A DNA stretch of 64,000 nucleotides from Mycobacterium marinum (GCF_003391395.1 NZ_CP024190.1:4340001-4404000); one strand, 5' to 3'. Counted from the stretch's first letter, positions 1 through 8,695 are shown. The notes: generated by a model not told the origin, from the letters alone. Program-made: numbers and translations.

Positions 1-204
1 GTCTACCGGCGGTGCTCGCAGCACCATCACCACCATCTGGTGTGCCGCGGCTGTGGGTCCACCATCGAGGTGGCCGACCATGAAGTCGAGACCTGGGCTG
101 CCAACGTGGCCGACCGGCACGGCTTCTCCGACGTCAGCCACACCATCGAGATCTTCGGCACCTGCTCAGATTGCCGCCGGCACGGAGCCGCGGCGCTGCG
201 CTAG
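1..204 (+). CDS. zur: Zinc uptake regulator Zur (FurB), C-terminal part
   Basis: Frame 1 is open from the first base to TAG at 202-204 and gives the last 67 residues of a Fur-family repressor. Visible are a His-rich stretch (residues 8-12 of the fragment), a CRGC pair and a C-terminal CSDC pair, the four cysteines that form the structural zinc site, and the IEIFGTC ending typical of mycobacterial FurB/Zur. The family represses zinc-uptake and alternative ribosomal-protein genes when zinc is replete. The DNA-binding N-terminus lies outside the window. Its stop codon overlaps that of the convergent gene in a shared CTAG (201-204). Identification rests on similarity to Rv2359 and on the following uppS-recO-amiA2-era order. 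Confidence 0.93.
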   Translation, partial: VYRRCSQHHHHHLVCRGCGSTIEVADHEVETWAANVADRHGFSDVSHTIEIFGTCSDCRRHGAAALR

Positions 205-641
205 GAAGTCAGCTTGCCGCGGATCTGGCCCCCACTGTCTAGGACCAGCAGAATCAGGGTTCGCAACGCGTTGTCGGTCAGGCCGGCGCCGGGGAAGTTG
301 TAGCGCAGCATCACGTCCACGGTCTTCGGGAGCGTCTTCGCCGAACCCTTCCCGGCGTTGCGCTGCACAGCCTTGTCGGCGACCTTCTCAACCGTGGTGA
401 CGGCGCCGAAGTTGGTGTCACGCGCCTGGTTGGCCAGTAGATCGCCGATCTTCTTGGTCAGCGGCAGATCCCAGGCCAGTATCTGAGTCAGCGATACCAA
501 ATCAAGATCCTCGGCGATGTTGACCACTCGCAGCGAGGCGAACGTACCGTCGTGGCGCACCGTCAGCGCGCCGTCGGGTTCCTCCTCGACGGGGAGAACG
601 TCGCGAAGTATCGATGCCAGTCGATCCTGCAGGGAGGGCAC
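201..641 (-). CDS. Conserved hypothetical protein (Rv2360c-like)
   Basis: 146 residues of unknown function, matching Rv2360c of M. tuberculosis. The start is GTG at 641 (PSLQDRL follows), because its G overlaps the TAG stop of uppS (TAGTG), a typical translational coupling; the frame is open far upstream but only antisense-like sequence lies there. It is a compact alpha/beta protein with no signal peptide, membrane segment or obvious catalytic motif. The pattern of early acidic residues and an internal WDLPLTKKIG segment recalls YbjN/type-III-chaperone-like folds, but that is a guess. Being the last gene of the era-to-uppS operon suggests constitutive expression. Function: not recognised. Confidence 0.85.
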   Translation of the reverse strand: MPSLQDRLASILRDVLPVEEEPDGALTVRHDGTFASLRVVNIAEDLDLVSLTQILAWDLPLTKKIGDLLANQARDTNFGAVTTVEKVADKAVQRNAGKGSAKTLPKTVDVMLRYNFPGAGLTDNALRTLILLVLDSGGQIRGKLTS

Positions 642-1537
642 TAGGCGCTCCCGAACCGTCGATTGCGGGAGGCATATTCCTCGCAGGCCGCCCACAGGTC
701 GCGCCGGTCGTAGTCGGGCCACAACTTGTCTTGGAAGATGTACTCGGCGTATGCCGATTGCCAGAGCATGAAATTGCTGGAGCGCTGCTCCCCCGAGGTC
801 CGCAGAAAGAGGTCGACGTCGGGGATGTCGGGTCGCTGCATGTGACGGGCGATGGTGGACTCGGTGATCCGCTCCGGGTTCAATCTGCCCGCGGCGACTT
901 CGCGGGCGATGTCTCGGGTAGCTTCGGCGATTTCGGTGCGGCCACCGTAGTTGACGCAATAGTTGATGGTGATGACGTCGTTGTTGTTGGTCATTGCTTC
1001 GGCTACCGCCAGTTCGTTGATGACGCTGCGCCACAGCCGCGGCCGCGAACCCACCCAGCGGATCCGAACACCCATTTGATTGAGGACGTCGCGGCGTCGC
1101 CGTACGACGTCGCGATTGAAGCCCATCAGGAAGCGGACTTCCTCGGCGGAGCGCTTCCAGTTCTCGGTGGAAAAGGCGTAGAGGCTTAGCCACTTGATCC
1201 CAAGTTCGACCGCACCGCAGGCGATGTCGATCACCACCGCCTCACCCATCTTGTGCCCCTCGGTGCGGCGCAGCCCGCGTTCGGTGGCCCACCGCCCATT
1301 GCCGTCCATCACGATGGCGACGTGGTTGGGTAACCGGTCGGCCGGAATCCGTGGCGCGGCCGCTTTGGAGACGTGCTGCGGCGGCCGGCGCGGACCGCCA
1401 TCGGGCGACGGCGGCAGCTCCGGGAAAACGACCGGCCAACTCGACGTATCGGGAAAGGTCGGATAGTCGTCCGGCGCCTGAGGCAGCTGTGGGAAGTCGG
1501 CGGACTTCAGTCGCCGGGCGCTCTTAGCCACATTCAC
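641..1537 (-). CDS. uppS: Decaprenyl diphosphate synthase (long-chain cis-prenyltransferase)
   Basis: 298 residues, close to Rv2361c (296 aa). It extends E,Z-farnesyl diphosphate with isopentenyl diphosphate to decaprenyl diphosphate, the lipid carrier for arabinogalactan and peptidoglycan precursors. The signature HVAIVMDGNGRW is at about residues 72-83, with the catalytic aspartate at 78. The other cis-prenyltransferase motifs are also seen: LYAFSTENWKR, the NYGGR region and the C-terminal DLFLRTSGEQR. The proline-rich N-terminal extension of about 65 residues is characteristic of the mycobacterial enzyme. The gene overlaps recO upstream by 14 bases and the Rv2360c-like gene downstream by one base, so all three are probably co-transcribed. 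Confidence 0.96.
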   Translation of the reverse strand: MNVAKSARRLKSADFPQLPQAPDDYPTFPDTSSWPVVFPELPPSPDGGPRRPPQHVSKAAAPRIPADRLPNHVAIVMDGNGRWATERGLRRTEGHKMGEAVVIDIACGAVELGIKWLSLYAFSTENWKRSAEEVRFLMGFNRDVVRRRRDVLNQMGVRIRWVGSRPRLWRSVINELAVAEAMTNNNDVITINYCVNYGGRTEIAEATRDIAREVAAGRLNPERITESTIARHMQRPDIPDVDLFLRTSGEQRSSNFMLWQSAYAEYIFQDKLWPDYDRRDLWAACEEYASRNRRFGSA

Positions 1538-2321
1538 TATCCTGCCCGATCAACGCAGCGCGACGTTCGGCAACCGATCGGTCAGCCTGGTAGAACCGCT
1601 CCACCAGCGGCAACGTCTTGAGCTGGCGTTCCAGATGCCATTGCAGGTGCGCGGCCACCAACCCGCTGACGTAGCTGCGGTGCGATTGCGGCGCCCCCTG
1701 GGCGGCCGCCCAGTCGCCGTCATGCAGCGCGGACATCAGGTCCAGCACGCCCAGCGGCGGTGTCGTCGAGCCAGCCGGACGGCAATGCGGGCAGACGCTG
1801 CCCCCGGCCGCGATGTGAAAGGCCCGATGTGGGCCGGGCGTGGCGCAGCGGGCGCATTCGGTCAGCGCCGGCGCCCAGCCTGCGATGCCCATGGCACGCA
1901 GCAGGTAGGCATCCAACAGCAGATCGCGAGGCCGGCTGCCGTCAGCCACCGCCCGCAACGCACCCACCGTCAGGCGGTGCAGGGCCGGGGCGGGCGCACG
2001 CTCCTCCCCGGCGAGGCGTTCGGCGGTTTCCAGCATCGCGCAGCCGCAGGTGTACCTGCCGTAGTCGTTGACGATGTCGGCGGCAAAGGCGTCGATGGAG
2101 ACGACCTGGGTGACGATGTCGAGGTTGCGACCGGGGTGCAATTGCGCATCGATGTGCGCGAACGGTTCGAGTCTGGAACCGAATTTGCTGCGGGTACGCC
2201 GCACACCTTTGGCCACCGCTCGCACCAGCCCGTGGTCGCGGGTCAACAGGGTGACGATCCGGTCGGCTTCACCGAGCTTGTGCTGGCGCAGCACAACAGC
2301 CCGGTCTCGATACAGCCGCAT
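1524..2321 (-). CDS. recO: DNA repair protein RecO
   Basis: 265 residues, the same length as M. tuberculosis RecO. The start chosen is ATG 2321 (MRLYRDRAVVLRQHKLGEADR), the conserved beginning of the family; the frame is open further upstream but that part is not conserved. RecO has an N-terminal OB fold (about 1-80), a helical middle and a zinc finger. The zinc-finger cysteines are visible as CARCATPGPH and CPHCRPAG. With RecR it loads RecA on SSB-coated DNA in the RecFOR pathway and can anneal strands. It is divergent from amiA2 (61-base gap) and overlaps uppS, making it the head gene of this operon. Confidence 0.95.
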   Translation of the reverse strand: MRLYRDRAVVLRQHKLGEADRIVTLLTRDHGLVRAVAKGVRRTRSKFGSRLEPFAHIDAQLHPGRNLDIVTQVVSIDAFAADIVNDYGRYTCGCAMLETAERLAGEERAPAPALHRLTVGALRAVADGSRPRDLLLDAYLLRAMGIAGWAPALTECARCATPGPHRAFHIAAGGSVCPHCRPAGSTTPPLGVLDLMSALHDGDWAAAQGAPQSHRSYVSGLVAAHLQWHLERQLKTLPLVERFYQADRSVAERRAALIGQDSECG

Positions 2322-2382
2322 CACAATAGTTTCGCACCCCACCGCGACATCGCCGGTATCCGCGCCGATAGTCTCGTACCCC

Positions 2383-3882
2383 GTGGTTGGCGCTTCTGGG
2401 TTCGCTTCCGGGGCCGTTTCCGGGTCCGGCGGCCCGCGCCTGCCTACCCTCACCGACCTGCTCTACCAGCTGGCCTCCGGTTCGGTGACCTCCGTTGAGC
2501 TGACGCGCAGGTCCCTGCGCGAGATCGAGGTGAGCCAGTCCACCCTGAACGCGTTTCGGGTGGTGCTTACCGAGTCCGCGCTGGCCGATGCCGCGGCGGC
2601 GGACCGGCGGCGAGCCGCCGGGGATGCCGCGCCGCTGCTGGGCATCCCGATCGCGGTCAAGGACGACGTCGACGTTGCCGGTGTGCCGACCGCGTTCGGC
2701 ACCCAGGGATACGTCCGGCCAGCCGCCCACGACAGTGAGGTTGTTCGCCGTCTGAAGGCGGCCGGCGCGGTGATCATCGGCAAGACCAATACCTGCGAAT
2801 TAGGCCAGTGGCCATTCACCAGTGGTCCCGGATTCGGGCACACCCGCAACCCGTGGGCACGACGGCACACACCGGGCGGCTCATCGGGTGGTAGTGCGGC
2901 GGCGGTGGCCGCGGGCCTGGTCACTGCTGCGATCGGCTCTGACGGCGCCGGAAGCATCCGCGTTCCCGCAGCCTGGACCCACTTGGTGGGCATCAAGCCG
3001 CAACGCGGTCGCATCTCGACCTGGCCGTGGCCCGAGACGTTCAACGGCATCACGGTCAACGGCGTGCTGGCCAGAACGGTTGCCGACGCCGCCCTGGTAC
3101 TGGACGCGGCGTCGGGCAACGTCGAGGGAGATCTGCACAAGCCGGCACCTTTGACGGCATCCGACTACGTCGGTATTGCACCCGGGCCATTGAAGATCGC
3201 AATGTCAACCCGGTTCCCTTACACGGGTTTTCGAGCCAAGCTGCATCCGGAGATCCTGGCTGCGACGCGGCGAGTGGGCGAACAGCTCCAACTGCTCGGC
3301 CACACCGTGGAGCGGGGCAACCCCGACTACGGGCTGCGGCTGTCGTGGGACTTTCTCGCCCGCTCCACCGCAGGTCTGTGGGAATGGGCGGAGTGCCTGG
3401 GCGACGGTGTCACGCTGGACCCCCGCACGGTGACCAATATGCGCGCGGGGCACGCGCTTTCGCAGGCCATTCTGCGCAACGCGCGCCACCACGAAGCGGC
3501 CGCCCAACGGCGGGTGGGATCGATCTTCGACATCGTCGATGTGGTTTTGGCGCCGACGACCGCACAGCCACCGCCGCTGGCCCGCGCGTTCGACGATATG
3601 GGCGGGTTGGCCACCGATCGCGCCATCATTGCCGCATGCCCGTTGACCTGGCCGTGGAATCTGCTGGGCTGGCCCTCGATCAACGTGCCCGCGGGGTTCA
3701 CCGTCGACGGTCTGCCGATCGGGGTTCAGTTGATGGGACCGGCCGAGAGCGAAGGCCTGCTCATCTCGCTGGCCGCCGAGTTGGAAGCGGTCAGCGGCTG
3801 GGCGACCAAGCAACCGAAGGTGTGGTGGAACACCGGGACCAGCACTCCCCCAATCCACAGTGTCCGGCCGCCGCGGCGCTAG
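2383..3882 (+). CDS. amiA2: Amidase AmiA2 (amidase-signature family)
   Basis: 499 residues from GTG 2383, the start that matches the known AmiA2 N-terminus (VVGASG followed by LPTLTDLLYQL); the upstream open frame is antisense to recO. It belongs to the amidase-signature family, which hydrolyses carboxylic amides with a Ser-cisSer-Lys triad. The triad is visible: Lys93 in AVKDD, cis-Ser167 in PGGSSGGSAAA and nucleophile Ser191 in GSDGAGSIR, with the family spacing. No signal peptide. The substrate is not known. It is convergent with era and their stop codons share CTAG at 3879-3882. Confidence 0.93.
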   Translation: MVGASGFASGAVSGSGGPRLPTLTDLLYQLASGSVTSVELTRRSLREIEVSQSTLNAFRVVLTESALADAAAADRRRAAGDAAPLLGIPIAVKDDVDVAGVPTAFGTQGYVRPAAHDSEVVRRLKAAGAVIIGKTNTCELGQWPFTSGPGFGHTRNPWARRHTPGGSSGGSAAAVAAGLVTAAIGSDGAGSIRVPAAWTHLVGIKPQRGRISTWPWPETFNGITVNGVLARTVADAALVLDAASGNVEGDLHKPAPLTASDYVGIAPGPLKIAMSTRFPYTGFRAKLHPEILAATRRVGEQLQLLGHTVERGNPDYGLRLSWDFLARSTAGLWEWAECLGDGVTLDPRTVTNMRAGHALSQAILRNARHHEAAAQRRVGSIFDIVDVVLAPTTAQPPPLARAFDDMGGLATDRAIIAACPLTWPWNLLGWPSINVPAGFTVDGLPIGVQLMGPAESEGLLISLAAELEAVSGWATKQPKVWWNTGTSTPPIHSVRPPRR

Positions 3883-4781
3883 AAACCAAGTCGGCCTAGC
3901 TGTTTGGGATCGCGCTGCCAGTTCTTGGCGACCTTGACGCGCAAGTCGAGGTAGATCTTTGTGCCTAGCAACTTCTCGATCTGACTTCGCGCCGCGGTGC
4001 CCACTTCACGCAACCGGGCACCGCCTTTGCCGATGATGATCCCCTTTTGGCTGTCCCGCTCGACATACAGCACGGCATGGACGTCGATCAGGTCTTCCCG
4101 CCCTTCCCGCGGACTGACCTCGTCGATCACCACCGCCAGCGAATGCGGCAATTCGTCGTGCACGCCCTCGAGAGCCGCCTCACGAATCAGCTCGGCCATC
4201 AGAACCTCTTCGGGCTCATCGGTCAGCTCGCCGTCGGGGTAGTAGGCCGGCCCCTGCGGCAATGTGCGGGCCAGCACGTCGATCAACACCTCGACCTGGG
4301 CGCCGGTCACCGCCGATACCGGAACGATCTCCGCGGAGTTTGTCACCAATTCGCTGACCGCGACCAGCTGCGCGGCCACTTGGTCCTTGGGCACTTTGTC
4401 GATCTTGGTGACGATGACAACCAACTTCACCCTGGGCGCGGTGGCAGCGATCTGCTCGATGATCCAGCGGTCGCCCGGGCCGATCGATTCGTCAGCCGGG
4501 ATGCACAGCCCAATCACGTCGACCTCGGAGTACGTGTCGCGCACCAAGTCGTTGAGCCGCTTGCCCAGCAGAGTCCGCGGCCGGTGCAGCCCCGGGGTGT
4601 CGACCAGGATGATCTGAAAGCTGTCCCGATGGACAATCCCGCGAATCGTATGCCGAGTGGTCTGCGGCCGCATCGAGGTAATCGCCACTTTGGTGCCAAC
4701 CAGGGCATTGGTCAGCGTCGACTTGCCGGTGTTCGGTCGGCCGACCAAACACACGAAGCCGGAATGGAATTCAGACGTCAT
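3879..4781 (-). CDS. era: GTPase Era, 16S rRNA/30S assembly factor
   Basis: 300 residues, like Rv2364c. The N-terminal G domain carries G1 GRPNTGKS (14-21), G3 DTPG and G4 TKID. The C-terminal KH RNA-binding domain contains the GIIIGKGGARLREVG loop and ends in a typical DLRVKVAKNWQRDP stretch. Era binds the 3' end of 16S rRNA and couples ribosome assembly to growth. The start ATG 4781 lies 11 bases inside the preceding small gene, so translation is probably coupled. Directly downstream is convergent amiA2. Confidence 0.97.
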   Translation of the reverse strand: MTSEFHSGFVCLVGRPNTGKSTLTNALVGTKVAITSMRPQTTRHTIRGIVHRDSFQIILVDTPGLHRPRTLLGKRLNDLVRDTYSEVDVIGLCIPADESIGPGDRWIIEQIAATAPRVKLVVIVTKIDKVPKDQVAAQLVAVSELVTNSAEIVPVSAVTGAQVEVLIDVLARTLPQGPAYYPDGELTDEPEEVLMAELIREAALEGVHDELPHSLAVVIDEVSPREGREDLIDVHAVLYVERDSQKGIIIGKGGARLREVGTAARSQIEKLLGTKIYLDLRVKVAKNWQRDPKQLGRLGF

Positions 4782-4977
4782 AACAGGGTTCCCCAGAACT
4801 ATCGGTCATCATCAAGGCAATCGGCGACAACTCGGGTGGCGCCGTGAGTGTCGACAGGCCCACGGGCACAGCCACATAGGTGCGGCCGTCGACATCGCGC
4901 AGGGCGGCACCGCTGTCGGCCTCGGCGCGCGCCAGCGTCACCAGCGTGACGACTTGCGCATCCAGCGGCTCAGCCAT
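4771..4977 (-). CDS. Short Rv2365c-like protein, probably a shortened relic
   Basis: 68 residues from ATG 4977, which overlaps the end of the CorC-like gene by 8 bases. The place between the CorC-like gene and era is that of Rv2365c, a conserved hypothetical of just over 100 residues in M. tuberculosis. The first half (HVVTL-type start, GAALRDVDGRTYVAVPVGLSTL) is like that family and recalls cytidine-deaminase-like proteins. The second half, where the family has its alanine-rich core, is missing, and the protein ends early in SGEPCYDV. I read this as a shortened, perhaps non-functional version kept because it bridges translation into era. No catalytic His/Cys zinc motif of a real deaminase is present. 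Confidence 0.6.
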   Translation of the reverse strand: MAEPLDAQVVTLVTLARAEADSGAALRDVDGRTYVAVPVGLSTLTAPPELSPIALMMTDSSGEPCYDV

Positions 4978-6292
4978 CGGCACCGGTTTCCGCGGCGCCA
5001 TCGCCCGCGCCGTCGGTCTCTTCGGTTTCCATCGGACTTACCAACACGGTGCCGATCCTTACCCGGCCCCGGTGGTCGGGGCCGCCCTCGGCACGCAGGC
5101 GCAGGCCGTGGAATATCACCTCAGCGCCTGGCAGGGGCACCCGGCCCAGCTCCAGAGCCAGCAGGCCACCTACGGTGTCGACATCGAGATCGCCGTCGAA
5201 CTCGATCCCGTACAACTCCCCCACATCCTCGATCGGCAGGCGCGCCGATACGCGAAATCGTTTGTCGCCCAGAGCCTCTACGGGCGCCGTCTCCGCTTCG
5301 TCGTACTCGTCGGCGATCTCACCAACGATCTCCTCGAGCACGTCTTCGATGCTCACCAATCCCGCTATGGCCCCGTATTCGTCGACCAGCAGCGCCATGT
5401 GATTGCGGTCATGCTGCATTTCGCGCAACAAGGCATCCAGCGGTTTGGAGTCCGGCACGAACACCGCGGGACGCATGAGGTCTGATACGTCAATCTTGCG
5501 CCCCTGGTCGGGCGCGCAGAATGTCTGCCGCACAAGGTCTTTGAGATACACCACACCAAGAATGTCATCAACGTTCTCGCCGACCACCGGAATGCGGGAG
5601 TGTCCGCTTCGTACCGCCAGGGTCATCGCCTGGCTGGGCGACTTGTCACCTTCGATCCACACCATCTCGGTGCGCGGCACCATCACCTCCCGCGCCGGGG
5701 TGTCACCAAGCTCGAAGACCGATTCGATCATCCGGCGCTCGTCTGCGGCAACCACACCGCGCTGCTGCGCCAGGTCGACGACTTCACGCAACTCAACCTC
5801 GGATGCAAACGGCCCATTACGGAAACCCCGGCCCGGGGTCAGCGCGTTGCCCAAGAGCACCAGAAGCCGGCTGATCGGCATCAGCAGCCACGAAATCACC
5901 TGCAACGGAACAGCGGTACCCAGCGAGATGGAATACGCATTCTGGCGACCCAACGTGCGCGGACCCACCCCGATGACGACGAAGCTGGTCACCACCATGA
6001 TGGCCGCCGCGAGGAACAATCCCCCGTTCATGCTGAGGTTGTGCCGGAAGAACACCACCAGAAGCGCGGTCGCGGTGATCTCACACACGATGCGCAGCAA
6101 CACGACCAGGTTGATGTAGCGCGGTCGATCTTCCATCACCTTGGACAGGGCCACCGCACCGGGGCGTGCCTCCCGCACCAGTTCCTGCACCCGGGCCAGT
6201 GACACCGTGCTGATAGCGGCATCAATGGCGGCGAACAATCCGCCCAGACCGACCAATGCGATCGCACCGAGCAGCTGAGGCAGACCTTTCAC
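4970..6292 (-). CDS. CorC/HlyC-type membrane protein with CNNM and CBS domains
   Basis: 440 residues matching Rv2366c. The N-terminal 130 residues hold several hydrophobic segments (CNNM/DUF21 domain). A tandem CBS pair follows, seen in EVMVPRTEMVWIE, HSRIPVVGENVDDILGVVYLKD and LLVDEYGAIAGLVSIEDVLEEIVGEI. A C-terminal CorC/HlyC transporter-associated domain closes the protein. The family is linked to Mg2+/Co2+ efflux. Start GTG 6292 is chosen because it overlaps the ybeY stop as GTGA; a longer open frame upstream is antisense-like. It is co-transcribed with ybeY and phoH, as in most actinobacteria. Transport substrate in this organism is not established. Confidence 0.92.
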   Translation of the reverse strand: MKGLPQLLGAIALVGLGGLFAAIDAAISTVSLARVQELVREARPGAVALSKVMEDRPRYINLVVLLRIVCEITATALLVVFFRHNLSMNGGLFLAAAIMVVTSFVVIGVGPRTLGRQNAYSISLGTAVPLQVISWLLMPISRLLVLLGNALTPGRGFRNGPFASEVELREVVDLAQQRGVVAADERRMIESVFELGDTPAREVMVPRTEMVWIEGDKSPSQAMTLAVRSGHSRIPVVGENVDDILGVVYLKDLVRQTFCAPDQGRKIDVSDLMRPAVFVPDSKPLDALLREMQHDRNHMALLVDEYGAIAGLVSIEDVLEEIVGEIADEYDEAETAPVEALGDKRFRVSARLPIEDVGELYGIEFDGDLDVDTVGGLLALELGRVPLPGAEVIFHGLRLRAEGGPDHRGRVRIGTVLVSPMETEETDGAGDGAAETGADG

Positions 6293-6825
6293 GGCTCGTC
6301 GAAATATCTTGACTTGTCCAGCAGGCGGCGATCCCGTTCGTCCTGACGGTCCTGCTGGTAGGCCTGCACCTGCTCGGCCACCCACTCTTCGAGCAACCGG
6401 TCCTGCAGGGCGAACATCTCCTTCTCCTCGTCTGGCTCACCGTGGTCGTAGCCGAGTAGATGCAGCACGCCGTGGATCGTCAGCAGCGCCAGCTCATGGC
6501 CCAGGCTGTGACCGGCCGCGGCCGCCTGCTCCGCGGCAAACTCCGGGCACAGCACGATATCGCCGAGCATCGCCGGGCCGGGCTCGGGGGCATCGGGGCG
6601 GCCGCCGGGCTCCAGCTCGTCCATGGGAAAGCTCATCACGTCTGTCGGCCCGGGAAGATCCATCCAGCGCATATGCAAGTCGGCCATCGCGGCGGTATCC
6701 AGCAGCACCATCGACAGCTCGGCGCCCGGATTTACGTCCATCTTGCCGATCACGAATCGTGCCACGCTGACGAGTTCTGTCTCGGAGACGTCAATGCCCG
6801 ACTCGTTGGATACCTCGATGCTCAT
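6289..6825 (-). CDS. ybeY: Endoribonuclease / rRNA maturation factor YbeY
   Basis: 178 residues like Rv2367c. The zinc motif HGVLHLLGYDH gives the three histidines (118, 122, 128) that hold the catalytic metal in this single-strand-specific RNase. YbeY matures the 3' end of 16S rRNA and takes part in 70S quality control. The C-terminus has a charged tail longer than in E. coli, normal for mycobacteria. It begins 18 bases after the phoH stop, and its TGA overlaps the GTG of the CorC-like gene. The phoH-ybeY-corC-era order is a classic conserved RNA-processing neighbourhood. Confidence 0.95.
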   Translation of the reverse strand: MSIEVSNESGIDVSETELVSVARFVIGKMDVNPGAELSMVLLDTAAMADLHMRWMDLPGPTDVMSFPMDELEPGGRPDAPEPGPAMLGDIVLCPEFAAEQAAAAGHSLGHELALLTIHGVLHLLGYDHGEPDEEKEMFALQDRLLEEWVAEQVQAYQQDRQDERDRRLLDKSRYFDEP

Positions 6826-6843
6826 AAGACGCTCACCGCACCA

Positions 6844-7902
6844 TCATCGACGATTGCGGGTGCCCGACGCCCGCCGAGCCGCCCGGTTCATCCCCGAGCC
6901 CGGCTCCTCGTATCGCGCATACGCGTCGACGATCTCCGAGACCAGGCGATGGCGCACCACATCCGCGCTGGTCAGTTCGGCGATGTGAATGTCGTCGATA
7001 TCGTCGAGGATGTCGACCGCCGCGCGCAGCCCAGACCTGGCGCCGCCCGGAAGGTCAACCTGGGTGACATCCCCGGTGACGACGACTTTGGATCCGAAAC
7101 CCAGGCGGGTCAGGAACATCTTCATCTGCTCGGCAGTGGTGTTCTGCGCCTCGTCGAGGACGATGAAGGCGTCGTTCAAGGTCCTACCGCGCATATACGC
7201 CAGCGGCGCCACCTCGATGACGCCCGCCGACATCAGCTTCGCGATCAGCTCGGGATCCATCATGTCGTACAAAGCGTCATACAGCGGCCGCAGGTACGGG
7301 TCGATCTTTTCGCTCAGCGTGCCCGGCAGGAAGCCAAGGCGCTCACCGGCTTCCACGGCAGGACGGGTCAGGATGATGCGGTTGACCTGCTTGGTCTGCA
7401 GCGCATGGACCGCCTTGGCCATGGCCAGGTAGGTCTTTCCGGTGCCGGCCGGGCCGATCCCGAAGACGATGGTGTTGGCGTCGATGGCATCGACATACCG
7501 CTTCTGGTTGAGCGTCTTGGGCCGGATCGTCTTTCCCCGGCGGGACAGAATGTCGAGAGTCAGCACCTCGGCCGGCGACTCGTTGCCGGCACCGACCAGC
7601 ATCGCCACGCTGTGGCGCACCACCTCGGGAGTCAACGGCTGCCCATTGGCGACGATCGCCACCAGCTCGGAGACGGCCCGCTCGGCGACGGCGACGTCGG
7701 CGGGCTCGCCCGCCAGGGTGACCGTGTTGCCGCGCACGTGCAGGCTGGCGGTCAGGGTGCGTTCGAGTGCCCTCAAATTCTCGTCGGCCGAGCCGAGCAA
7801 GCCCACAACCAGGTCGGGCGGAACGTCGATGCTGCTGCGTACCTGAGGGTCGGCCGGTCGGGCTCCAACTGCGTCAGCAGCGCGGGTCTCGCGGGGCGTC
7901 AC
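6844..7902 (-). CDS. phoH1: PhoH-like ATPase PhoH1
   Basis: 352 residues, the same length as Rv2368c. An N-terminal KH-like part (about 25-90) is followed by the PhoH P-loop domain, with Walker A GPAGTGKT (150-157) and Walker B FIVLDEAQN near residue 250. Family members are RNA-associated ATPases, often next to ybeY as here. The start ATG 7902 gives MTPRETRAADAVGAR, matching the known protein. This is the first gene of the phoH-ybeY-corC-era run; the 349-base stretch upstream to the hydrolase is mostly the TetR gene, so the promoter must sit in the 67 bases up to the TetR stop or inside that gene. Confidence 0.95.
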   Translation of the reverse strand: MTPRETRAADAVGARPADPQVRSSIDVPPDLVVGLLGSADENLRALERTLTASLHVRGNTVTLAGEPADVAVAERAVSELVAIVANGQPLTPEVVRHSVAMLVGAGNESPAEVLTLDILSRRGKTIRPKTLNQKRYVDAIDANTIVFGIGPAGTGKTYLAMAKAVHALQTKQVNRIILTRPAVEAGERLGFLPGTLSEKIDPYLRPLYDALYDMMDPELIAKLMSAGVIEVAPLAYMRGRTLNDAFIVLDEAQNTTAEQMKMFLTRLGFGSKVVVTGDVTQVDLPGGARSGLRAAVDILDDIDDIHIAELTSADVVRHRLVSEIVDAYARYEEPGSGMNRAARRASGTRNRR

Positions 7903-7969
7903 GTGGCTTCCGATGCCTGCTTTCTGGCCTATCGAAGTGGAGGGTGGGCGGGTGTGCTGATTTCACAGT

Positions 7970-8620
7970 CTAGCGCCGGTCGCGACGGCGTTCGAATGAT
8001 TCGATGCCCGCCAGCAGGATGTCCAGTGCCCGTTCGAAGTCAGCCGCCGGCGTGGACCGTTGGCTGGCTTGCGCCAACGCGGCGATGTGCGGATGCTCGG
8101 CACCGGCCAGACCGCCGATCCGCGCCGCGACGGCCACCTGCTCCTTTTCCCGTCCGGTTCCGGCCAGCGGGCCGGCCAACTCCGCCTGCGCACTGCCCAT
8201 GACCAATCCGAGCACCCCCCGAAAACTCGCCAACAGATCTGCATCGCCCACCCCGCTGCGCCCGAGCGCGGCGATCAACCGGTCCGCGACCACATAGCTG
8301 GACGCCGATACGGTACGGCGGGTCAGCACCAGCGGGATGGCGTTGGGATGCTGGCGCATCGTCTCCCACATCGCTGTTGCGATCGCGTGTACGTCAGCGC
8401 GCCAATCATCGGTGGGTGCGGGGACTTTGACGTCTGCGACTACCGCGTCTGCCACCAGCGCTTCGAGTTCGCGCCGATCCCTGACGTAGTTGTACAGCGT
8501 CATCGGACCAGTGCCCAGAGACGCGGCCAGCGAGCGCATGCTCAGCCCGCTGAGCCCGTCTTGGTCGACGATGGCCAGTGCCGCACTGGCGATGTCGGAA
8601 ACCGTGAAGCGTGCTCGCAC
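7970..8620 (-). CDS. TetR-family transcriptional regulator
   Basis: 216 residues from GTG 8620, chosen because a strong GGGAGG ribosome site lies 7 bases upstream; an in-frame ATG at 8692 would place the coding region across the operator. The N-terminal helix-turn-helix reads ARFTVSDIASAALAIVDQDGLSGLSMRSLAASLGTGPMTLYNYV (about residues 3-46 here, described by its ends only as a TetR_N domain), followed by a TetR_C ligand domain. It is divergent from the alpha/beta hydrolase gene with 75 bases between, which contain a repeated CGTACGTA operator. It probably represses itself and the hydrolase/isomerase pair. The ligand is unknown. Confidence 0.88.
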   Translation of the reverse strand: MRARFTVSDIASAALAIVDQDGLSGLSMRSLAASLGTGPMTLYNYVRDRRELEALVADAVVADVKVPAPTDDWRADVHAIATAMWETMRQHPNAIPLVLTRRTVSASSYVVADRLIAALGRSGVGDADLLASFRGVLGLVMGSAQAELAGPLAGTGREKEQVAVAARIGGLAGAEHPHIAALAQASQRSTPAADFERALDILLAGIESFERRRDRR

Positions 8621-8644
8621 GTCGCCCTCCCAAACCGTTGACAG

Positions 8645-8685
8645 GTACATCGTACGTAAGGTAAACACGTACAACGTACGTATGG
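8645..8685. promoter_or_regulatory. Twin CGTACGTA operator for the TetR regulator
   Basis: Two copies of CGTACGTA (starting at 8651 and 8675, 24 bases apart) with related flanks (a/c before, aGG and tGG after) lie between the divergent TetR and hydrolase genes. Each core contains the perfect palindrome CGTACG, and a third partial copy (ACGTAC) sits between them at 8667-8672. Spacing of just over two helix turns is what two TetR dimers on one face would need. This is inferred from pattern and position only. Confidence 0.6.
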
Positions 8686-8695
8686 AGATCACGCC

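Noticed and set aside
53..400. Plus-strand open frame across the zur end
   Set aside because: Different frame from zur, low-complexity Arg/Ser/Pro composition; a high-GC shadow.
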